From an uncultured Thermoproteales archaeon (GTDB lineage: Archaea; Thermoproteota; Thermoprotei; Thermoproteales; Thermoproteaceae): a DNA stretch of 5,472 bases. Both the position numbers and the translations under genes were made by a program. Shown piece by piece: positions 1 through 4,219 of this stretch. The notes below the pieces were generated by a model. The model ran no database searches. It was not told the origin of the DNA and was given only the letters and a program-made list of their open reading frames with translations. The stretch spans positions 1 through 5,472 of the forward strand of contig CAMLLK010000089.1 in the NCBI GenBank assembly GCA_946480885.1. Direction: 5' to 3'. Positions within the stretch are counted from its first letter, which is position 1. Every line of letters starts with the position of its first letter.

Positions 1-140
1 CGCTAGAGATAGTTTTTTGTAGTATTTCTAAAGACGTACGCGAAAGCTATAGGTGTTGTAAAATTAAGCCTTTTACCTCTTCTATACCGCTTGAGAATAT
101 CCTCTTTAGTCTATGCACCTACCTCTCTGTTCTATACATT
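1..140. other. Intergenic stretch, no supported feature
   Basis: This lies downstream of the radical-SAM gene. No tRNA, C/D box pair, strong hairpin or start codon with a plausible gene was found. A minus-strand frame is open from 110 to 3 but has no ATG, GTG or TTG. A plus-strand frame is open from 3 into the antisense of the radical-SAM gene. Neither is convincing. Confidence 0.4.
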
Positions 141-1232
141 TTAAACTCTACTCACCCATTTAGTAAATGTTTGTATCGGTACATATACAAATCTAAATTC
201 GTCACGCCAAGTGGGCATTATCTTGCCTTTGATTGGTATCGCAGCGTTGCAAAACTTACAGCGATACTCTCCCCCCTTCTCTACGAGATTTATCTCCAGT
301 ATAGAGAACCCCCTCCTCTTGATTACAACTCTACCACATTCGGGGCAGTAGGTGTGTTCATATCTGTGGCCTGGGACGTTTCCAATATACACAAACCTAG
401 CCCCCTCTTTTTTTGCAACTTCTACATGCCTCTCCAACGTCTCCACTGGCGTAGAGGGGATGTCTAACATTTTGTAGTCTGGGTGAAATCTAAGGAAATG
501 TATCGGCACGTCAGGACCCAGAATATCAATCACACGTTTTACAAAAACTCTCGCTTGGTGTAAGTCGTCGCCTACTTTAGGCACTACGAGGTCTGTTATC
601 TCCACCCATATATTCCTCTTCTTCATCTCTGCCAAAGTTTCGTAAATAGGCTCTGCGTCTTTTATATAAACATATTTTTTTAGAAATTTTTCGTCCCCGT
701 TTCCCTTAAAGTCTACAGTAGCCGCGTCTAAAAATTTTGAAAGATAGTCTACAGACTCCGGGGTCATGTAGCCATTAGTTACAAATGTATTAAACAAGCC
801 CTTAGAGCGCGCCAATACGCCAACGTCGTGGGCAAACTCAGCAAATATCGTCGGCTCGTTGTAAGTATATGTTATCCCATGTGCTCCGTAGCTCTCAGCA
901 ATTTTTACTAATAGATCTGGAGTCACTTCAAAACCCTCGGCCCTTCTTCTCTGACTTAGTTCAAAATTTTGGCAGTATTGACACGCCCAATTGCAGCCGA
1001 AAGTGGAGAACGATAAGACTAAAGAACCTGGGTAGAAATGCGTCAATGGCTTTTTCTCTATCGGGTCGACGGCGATTGCAGAGATTAATCCATAGACGTC
1101 TAGTCTCAAAACGCCGCCTCTGACAGACCTAACGCCACAAAACCCAGTCTGCCCATCTCTAAGTTTACACCGTCTGGCACATGCGAGGCATTCCACTCTA
1201 CCATCTGGCAGCAGTCTACTGAGCGTAGACAC
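141..1232 (-). CDS. Radical SAM protein, AmmeMemoRadiSam (AmrS-like) family
   Basis: Radical-SAM iron-sulfur enzyme related to pyruvate-formate-lyase activases (COG1180), of the AmrS type; the family's substrate is not established to my knowledge. Numbered from the longer start, it has an N-terminal cysteine cluster (C19, C22, C26, C36), then the SAM-cluster motif CNWACQYC (C84, C88, C91) that should bind [4Fe-4S] and SAM. A TIM-barrel-like region contains TYTYNEPT (about 125-132), and a C-terminal zinc-ribbon-like pair follows (C300/C303, C329/C332). The order Cys cluster, radical SAM, Cys ribbon is typical of AmrS. A roughly 25-residue tail after the ribbon seems longer than usual. Two GTG starts compete: 1244 (367 aa) and 1232 (363 aa). 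I prefer 1232 because the only good TATA box (1252-1259) lies 23.5 bp from it, matching the spacing at other genes here. No AMMECR1 or Memo partner is in the window. It is a soluble cytoplasmic protein. Confidence 0.88.
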   Translation of the reverse strand: MSTLSRLLPDGRVECLACARRCKLRDGQTGFCGVRSVRGGVLRLDVYGLISAIAVDPIEKKPLTHFYPGSLVLSFSTFGCNWACQYCQNFELSQRRRAEGFEVTPDLLVKIAESYGAHGITYTYNEPTIFAEFAHDVGVLARSKGLFNTFVTNGYMTPESVDYLSKFLDAATVDFKGNGDEKFLKKYVYIKDAEPIYETLAEMKKRNIWVEITDLVVPKVGDDLHQARVFVKRVIDILGPDVPIHFLRFHPDYKMLDIPSTPVETLERHVEVAKKEGARFVYIGNVPGHRYEHTYCPECGRVVIKRRGFSILEINLVEKGGEYRCKFCNAAIPIKGKIMPTWRDEFRFVYVPIQTFTKWVSRV

Positions 1233-1251
1233 GAGACTATACACATATAGA

Positions 1252-1259
1252 GTATAAAA
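1252..1259 (-). promoter_or_regulatory. TATA box for the radical-SAM gene
   Basis: TTTTATAC on the minus strand, preceded by a purine-rich GATAAGG that could serve as a BRE. Its centre is 23.5 bp before the GTG at 1232 and only about 11 bp before the GTG at 1244, so a leaderless transcript would begin at or next to 1232. It starts only 5 bp after the D box of the sRNA candidate at 1265-1311. The call is by position and resemblance only. Confidence 0.5.
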
Positions 1260-1264
1260 CCTTA

Positions 1265-1311
1265 TCAGCGTAGCTCAGCTTAATCACAAATCATCTATAC
1301 GTACTCATCAA
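1265..1311 (-). ncRNA. Candidate C/D box sRNA with a tRNA D-arm guide
   Basis: Reading the minus strand, the boxes fall in the order and spacing of an archaeal 2'-O-methylation guide RNA. C box TTGATGA is at 1311-1305 (only the first base deviates from RUGAUGA). A 10-nt guide follows, then D' box ATGA at 1294-1291, a 3-nt spacer, C' box GTGATTA at 1287-1281, a 12-nt guide AGCTGAGCTACG at 1280-1269, and D box CTGA at 1268-1265. Total length is 47 nt, within the usual 45-60. The D guide is perfectly complementary to CGUAGCUCAGCU, the tRNA stretch from about position 6 to 17. The rule of the fifth nucleotide from the D box points to G10. The product would bind L7Ae, Nop5 and fibrillarin. A TATA-like element (1331-1338) lies 23.5 bp upstream. 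The guide itself contains a CTGA, so a 37-nt form is possible but less canonical. Expression is not shown. Confidence 0.55.
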
Positions 1312-1330
1312 CATATGTGTATAACATCAA

Positions 1331-1338
1331 TATTTTAA
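1331..1338 (-). promoter_or_regulatory. Possible TATA box for the sRNA at 1265-1311
   Basis: TTAAAATA on the minus strand, centred 23.5 bp upstream of the C box that starts at 1311. It directly abuts the D box (1342-1339) of the preceding sRNA candidate. The surrounding DNA is A/T-rich, so a TATA-like match is not rare here. The support is the repeated spacing rather than the motif. Confidence 0.35.
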
Positions 1339-1388
1339 TCAGTTGTTCCAGCGTCGGACACCTAAATCCACAAATGCCTTTTCATCAC
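1339..1388 (-). ncRNA. Candidate C/D box sRNA, target unassigned
   Basis: The minus strand carries a perfect C box GTGATGA (1388-1382) and a perfect D box CTGA (1342-1339) that bound a 50-nt unit, the standard length for an archaeal C/D guide RNA. The internal boxes are weak. GTGTCCG (1361-1355) could be C', leaving a 12-nt D guide ACGCTGGAACAA (1354-1343). TGGA (1370-1367) could be D', leaving an 11-nt guide AAAGGCATTTG. The implied targets are UUGUUCCAGCGU and CAAAUGCCUUU; I could not place either in rRNA or tRNA from memory. The C box begins 3 nt after the stop codon of the 92-residue gene. A TATA-like TTTTAAAC at 1409-1416 sits about 24 bp upstream, where a promoter would start transcription at the C box. 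One RUGAUGA match per window of this size is expected by chance, so the case rests on the combination. Confidence 0.5.
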
Positions 1389-1390
1389 AA

Positions 1391-1669
1391 TTAACTATTT
1401 TCATCCAGGTTTAAAATCTCGTAGTCAGTACACTTCTCTAGAACCGCAACGACATCGATGTCAACGCCGTGGAAATGTCTAATGGGGAGGTCCATGTTTT
1501 CACTAGCTATACTACGGACAGTTTGAAAAATCTCTTCAGTAGAGCCGCATAGACTTATCAATATTAATTTCCTCCCTCTAACTCTTACAGTCTTTAAAAT
1601 ACGTTTATAGTCTATAGAGTCCCCCCGGCAGAGGTCAAGTTGGACAAATATACAGTCTTTTTTCTGCAT
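1391..1669 (-). CDS. Hypothetical protein, 92 aa, coupled to rps11
   Basis: I do not recognise this protein. It is 92 residues long and looks like a real folded domain. A predicted alternation of strands and helices is visible: strand near residues 6-13, helix 19-28, strand 34-40, helix 43-57, a loop with RHFHGVD at 64-70, helix 71-79, strand 83-87. It has four cysteines (6, 14, 41, 80) and two neighbouring histidines (65, 67), but no recognisable metal-binding spacing. There is no signal peptide or membrane segment. The ATG overlaps the rps11 stop by one base (TAATG), with a GGAG about 9 nt upstream that may act as a ribosome-binding site, so translational coupling with rps11 is likely. A small alpha/beta RNA- or ribosome-associated protein is a guess from context only. 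The reading frame is intact, and the tight overlap argues for a genuine gene. Confidence 0.65.
   Translation of the reverse strand: MQKKDCIFVQLDLCRGDSIDYKRILKTVRVRGRKLILISLCGSTEEIFQTVRSIASENMDLPIRHFHGVDIDVVAVLEKCTDYEILNLDENS
1409..1416 (-). promoter_or_regulatory. Possible TATA box for the sRNA at 1339-1388
   Basis: TTTTAAAC on the minus strand, inside the last codons of the 92-residue gene. Its centre (1412.5) is 24.5 bp from the first base of the C box at 1388, the distance seen between TATA boxes and starts elsewhere in this window. It may equally be ordinary coding sequence, because the bases encode part of residues 84-87. Confidence 0.35.
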
Positions 1670-2082
1670 TAAACTCTTCTCCCCTTTCTTCCGCTCGGCG
1701 GTCTAATAATGTCGTGAGGAATAGGGGTGACGTCTTCAATTCTACCAATGACCAGCCCAGATCTCGCCAGGGCTCTAATAGCCGCCGAGGCGCCTGGGCC
1801 CGGCACTTTCATTCCATAGCCACCAGGCCCTCGTACTTTTATATGAACTGCATTTATGCCTCTTGCTAAGGCGATTTGAGCCGCCTTGTAAGCTGCTTGC
1901 ATAGCAGCCCAGGGAGAGGGCTTGTCTTTATCAGCTCTTACAACCATGCCGCCGCTGACTCTAGCCACTGTCTCTGCCCCAGTTAAGTCAGTGATTGTAA
2001 TAATAGTATTGTTTGAAGATGAATATATCCACGCGATCCCCCACCTTAATTTCTGAGGCTGTTGTTGCTCGCCTGACGACAT
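1669..2082 (-). CDS. rps11: Small ribosomal subunit protein uS11
   Basis: Ribosomal protein uS11 (S11p, formerly S11) of the 30S platform, which contacts the 3' domain of 16S rRNA near the decoding region. The 137-residue sequence carries the family pattern from about residue 13: [20 protein letters not shown], the SGGM segment, the helix with [10 protein letters not shown], the KVRGPGGYG loop, [11 protein letters not shown], and the C-terminal [10 protein letters not shown] and [10 protein letters not shown] signature. The archaeal/eukaryotic-type C-terminus is complete. Residues 1-11 are a short Gln-rich N-terminus. It starts at ATG 2082, 20 bp after the stop of the THUMP-SPOUT gene, and its stop overlaps the next start. 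It is therefore probably cotranscribed, although a weak A/T-rich element (2104-2111) could give it a start of its own. In many archaea rps11 sits with rps13, rps4 and rpoD; none of these is adjacent here. Confidence 0.97.
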   Translation of the reverse strand: MSSGEQQQPQKLRWGIAWIYSSSNNTIITITDLTGAETVARVSGGMVVRADKDKPSPWAAMQAAYKAAQIALARGINAVHIKVRGPGGYGMKVPGPGASAAIRALARSGLVIGRIEDVTPIPHDIIRPPSGRKGRRV

Positions 2083-2102
2083 CGCTATAAAAATTTCAAA
2101 TG

Positions 2103-3182
2103 TTATTTATCTTTTCCCCGCCTTTTCTCATACCTCGCCAATAAGCCCGACTCCTCTAACGCCTCGAGAAGTCCAATAGCCAACGAGGGGATTACGAAAT
2201 CAGTTGCTATTGTGACTTGGGGGGCTAAGTCTACAACTGCCGTGGCGAATCGAAAAACTCCCGACGGGACTCCCTCTCTGGCTCCAATTAGAATATTTAC
2301 TCTCTTGTGTCGAAAAGACTCTACTAATCTCTCCCTTATGTGGGATATATAGTCGCCTTTGGGGTCTGTAACAATTAGAGGCTCTCCAACTCTATCTCGT
2401 ACAAATTGATATAGTTCGTACACATCGACCGGAACCCGTCGCACAGGCCTCCCGTAGCTTTTTATTTGTATATTATATCTACTTTCAATACCTAGCTCCA
2501 CAGCCTCTAGAAATAGACGCAGAACTCTAGCAGATATAGGTTTGTATATTAAAATAACCAATTCACCTATCTCAAAGGTCTGCGCCGCCCTCCCTATCCT
2601 CTCCCCCATCTTCTGCACTGCCTCGTCGCTGCCTTCGTAGACGAACTGACCAATAGAAATCTTTCTAAAGAGGTCTAGAGACAGCGGTTTGTCTCTACGT
2701 AGTTTTCTATACTCCTTTGTGGCAGGTAGACAGATCGCGGCTACGTCGTCGAATATTTCTATATACAGAGGTTTAGAGGGCTCTTCTAGATCTACCTCGG
2801 CGCCGGTAGCCTCTCTCACCGCGGCGCCGACTTTTATATTTATGTCAATCGACGTAAAGGTGTGTGCCCCCCTCCTCGTTGTCCTAATGGCAAAGGTATC
2901 CTCTGGCTTTATATACCTCTTGGCCACCTCTACGGCGGCTTTTTCAATTGATTCTAAATCGGCATTTACTAATGACTCAACTACTAATACGCGGTCGGCC
3001 TCTGGCAGGTTTTTCACAATGATATCTGCTGCGCCCCACTTGTCCCTAGTCCCCTCTACAATGACAATCCCAAGATAGCCACGAGGGGCTGGATACACTG
3101 TCACTTCTTGACCCAAAAGGTCTCTGATATATGTGGCAACAATTCTTTCTAAATTTTTTCTAGTTTTTATTATCAAATCCAC
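2103..3182 (-). CDS. THUMP-SPOUT domain RNA methyltransferase, putative
   Basis: Predicted SAM-dependent RNA methylase, probably acting on tRNA. The 359-residue protein has an N-terminal region (1-60), then a THUMP domain at about 65-155 with the hallmark pattern [16 protein letters not shown] (96-111) and [15 protein letters not shown] (118-132). THUMP domains bind the tRNA acceptor end. The C-terminal half (about 205-345) reads as a SPOUT domain. [13 protein letters not shown] (296-308) and the [17 protein letters not shown] stretch (326-342) match the knotted SAM-binding region. This domain pair resembles the Thermococcus enzyme I recall as TrmTS, reported to make Cm6 in tRNA; orthology is inferred, not checked. 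The start is GTG 3182, placed about 25 bp after a TATA-like element at 3204-3211. It heads a likely operon with rps11 and the 92-residue gene. The catalytic residue and modified base cannot be read from the sequence. Confidence 0.85.
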   Translation of the reverse strand: MDLIIKTRKNLERIVATYIRDLLGQEVTVYPAPRGYLGIVIVEGTRDKWGAADIIVKNLPEADRVLVVESLVNADLESIEKAAVEVAKRYIKPEDTFAIRTTRRGAHTFTSIDINIKVGAAVREATGAEVDLEEPSKPLYIEIFDDVAAICLPATKEYRKLRRDKPLSLDLFRKISIGQFVYEGSDEAVQKMGERIGRAAQTFEIGELVILIYKPISARVLRLFLEAVELGIESRYNIQIKSYGRPVRRVPVDVYELYQFVRDRVGEPLIVTDPKGDYISHIRERLVESFRHKRVNILIGAREGVPSGVFRFATAVVDLAPQVTIATDFVIPSLAIGLLEALEESGLLARYEKRRGKDK

Positions 3183-3203
3183 AATAGGGAAACGACACTA
3201 ATT

Positions 3204-3212
3204 TTTTTAAAT
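3204..3212. promoter_or_regulatory. Shared TATA region of two divergent genes
   Basis: The 48-bp gap between the divergent starts at 3182 and 3231 holds one A/T block with a symmetric TTTAAA core at 3206-3211. Read on the plus strand, its centre lies about 23 bp before the ATG at 3231. Read on the minus strand, about 25 bp before the GTG at 3182. Either start would fit a leaderless transcript. There is no second separate TATA candidate in the gap. BRE elements on either side are not convincing. Confidence 0.5.
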
Positions 3213-3230
3213 ATGTGTAATAATTAAAAT

Positions 3231-3683
3231 ATGACAACGTGGAGACTTGAAGAAAATATACAACGCGATGTAGAAAAGGCAAACGAGGCTATTGAGCTCT
3301 ACGGCGGCCATGTCTTAAAGGCCCCCAATAGATATGAAATTAGGACAGGCGTAGTAATAGCTGCCAGATTTGCAGATAAGCTTAGGAGGACTGCCTTTGC
3401 GGTATTTGGTAGGCTGTTGCCGCGGGAGGAGATCGTGAGGTCGACTTCTGAACTTAACAAAAAGATATATGAAAAACTTATATCTATGGGCGTCGGCAAA
3501 TTAGACATAGTGAGGATCACAGTTGACGCAGCTGTAGAAGGCGACAAATTGATATTTGGAGAGCCCAGAGTTGAGTGGTTTATCCCACATACAGAACTCC
3601 AGAAAAAGATAGAAGAATGTGAGAAAAAAGTCGTAGAGATTAGACAGAAAATAGAAACTCTACTCAAAGAGCTGCCTTCTTAA
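3231..3683 (+). CDS. DUF2258-like archaeal protein
   Basis: A 150-residue cytoplasmic protein whose middle part resembles DUF2258, a family of unknown function found in archaea, mainly crenarchaea. The recognised stretch is about residues 38-118. It begins with IRTGVVIAARFADKLRRTAF (38-57), followed by a helix with SELNKKIYEKL (73-83) and then VRITVDAAVEGDKLIFGEPRVEW (94-116). Residues 1-35 are an extra helical N-terminus not present in the family as I remember it. Residues 121-148 form a charged heptad-like helix, probably a coiled coil for dimerisation. It has no signal peptide or membrane segment. The ATG at 3231 is supported by the TATA element at 3204-3211. It is divergent from the THUMP-SPOUT gene and convergent with hsp20, overlapping that gene by 4 bp. 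I know of no established biochemical role. Assignment to the family is from memory of its motif. Confidence 0.78.
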   Translation: MTTWRLEENIQRDVEKANEAIELYGGHVLKAPNRYEIRTGVVIAARFADKLRRTAFAVFGRLLPREEIVRSTSELNKKIYEKLISMGVGKLDIVRITVDAAVEGDKLIFGEPRVEWFIPHTELQKKIEECEKKVVEIRQKIETLLKELPS

Positions 3684-4189
3684 TCTACTTTGATTTCAAA
3701 CCCCCTTTTCCTCCTCTCGACTTTTTCCAACTCTATGGACAATACGCCGTTTTTATAAGTCGCCTTTGCCCTGTCTGGGTAGACCTGCGCCGGGAGTCTA
3801 ATCTCTTTGTAGTACCTCCTCTCCCTGCCCTTGGCCTCGATGGTTAAAGTCCTACCGTCTTCACTGACGTATATCTTAATGTCTTCTTTCTCCACGCCGG
3901 GCATGTCCACAACTACCTTCACTTTGTCTTCCTCCTCTACTATGTCTGTCAAGGGGTCTATCTCATCCACTACCTCAATCCTCTCGGCCCCCCTCCTTAA
4001 ATTTCCAAACTCTCTCACCACAGGCCTCCCGTCCGGCCCCATGGTTATCTCAAAGCCGTAGTAGTAGTAACGCGGCCTCCCCACCCCACGCACAGCCCCA
4101 CGGAGCTCCTCTTCAATCTGCCTATCTAACTCTTCGATAAATTTCTGCCACCTCTTTATAAATTTCTCAAACTCGTCAAAAATAGACAT
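3680..4189 (-). CDS. hsp20: Small heat shock protein, Hsp20/alpha-crystallin family
   Basis: ATP-independent chaperone that holds unfolding proteins in large oligomers. The 169-residue protein has a helical charged N-terminal arm (1-35), and a tyrosine-rich segment followed by GFEITMGPDGRPVVREFGN (45-63), which is typical of a crenarchaeal Hsp20 subgroup. The alpha-crystallin domain spans about 85-158. It contains DMPGVEKEDIKIYV (95-108) and the signature YKNGVLSIEL (145-154). The C-terminal IKV (166-168) supplies the I-x-I/V tail motif that docks onto a neighbouring subunit, so the protein is complete. The start at ATG 4189 is supported by the TATA box at 4210-4217, about 24 bp upstream. It lies 30 bp downstream of the Cdc48 gene on the same strand and could be transcribed alone or by read-through. 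A heat-shock operator is not visible. Confidence 0.95.
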   Translation of the reverse strand: MSIFDEFEKFIKRWQKFIEELDRQIEEELRGAVRGVGRPRYYYYGFEITMGPDGRPVVREFGNLRRGAERIEVVDEIDPLTDIVEEEDKVKVVVDMPGVEKEDIKIYVSEDGRTLTIEAKGRERRYYKEIRLPAQVYPDRAKATYKNGVLSIELEKVERRKRGFEIKVD

Positions 4190-4209
4190 GTAGTAGTATA
4201 AAATACCTC

Positions 4210-4217
4210 AATATAAA
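4210..4217 (-). promoter_or_regulatory. TATA box for hsp20
   Basis: TTTATATT on the minus strand, preceded by a TTTAAAG that could be a BRE and overlaps the Cdc48 stop codon. The centre is 24.5 bp before the ATG at 4189, consistent with a leaderless mRNA. A second TATA-like TTTTATAC at 4196-4203 is only 10 bp from the ATG and would place the transcript start inside the gene, so it is the weaker candidate. Confidence 0.5.
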
Positions 4218-4219
4218 CT

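Noticed and set aside
3..110. Minus-strand frame open from 110 to a stop at 5-3, encoding a basic peptide.
   Set aside because: It begins right after a stop codon and contains no ATG, GTG or TTG. It could be a decayed gene end, but nothing supports that.
3..467. Plus-strand frame open from the left edge through 467, with an ATG at 171.
   Set aside because: Most of it is antisense to the well-supported radical-SAM gene, and its composition does not look like a folded protein; no promoter was seen.
1262..1330. Plus-strand AGCGTAGCTCAGCTTAAT looks like the start of a tRNA gene or tRNA-derived attachment site.
   Set aside because: No anticodon arm, T-arm or acceptor pairing follows. The match is explained better as the complement of an sRNA guide on the minus strand.
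1391..1669. The 92-residue protein as an RNase P subunit (Pop5 or Rpp14 type).
   Set aside because: Size and context tempted this, but I could not match the characteristic motifs of either family.
2085..2093. A/T run TTTTTATAG just before rps11 as its promoter.
   Set aside because: It is too close to the ATG at 2082 to place a start upstream of it, and rps11 is more likely cotranscribed with the preceding gene.
2689..3078. Plus-strand 129-residue frame.
   Set aside because: It is entirely antisense to the THUMP-SPOUT gene and is Ser/Thr/Ala-rich, as expected from reading the complement of coding sequence.
3299..3667. Minus-strand 122-residue frame.
   Set aside because: It is a shadow of the DUF2258-like gene, whose coding frame has a family motif and promoter.
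4196..4203. TTTTATAC as the hsp20 promoter.
   Set aside because: It is only about 10 bp from the ATG, so the transcript would start inside the gene; the element at 4210-4217 has the expected spacing.
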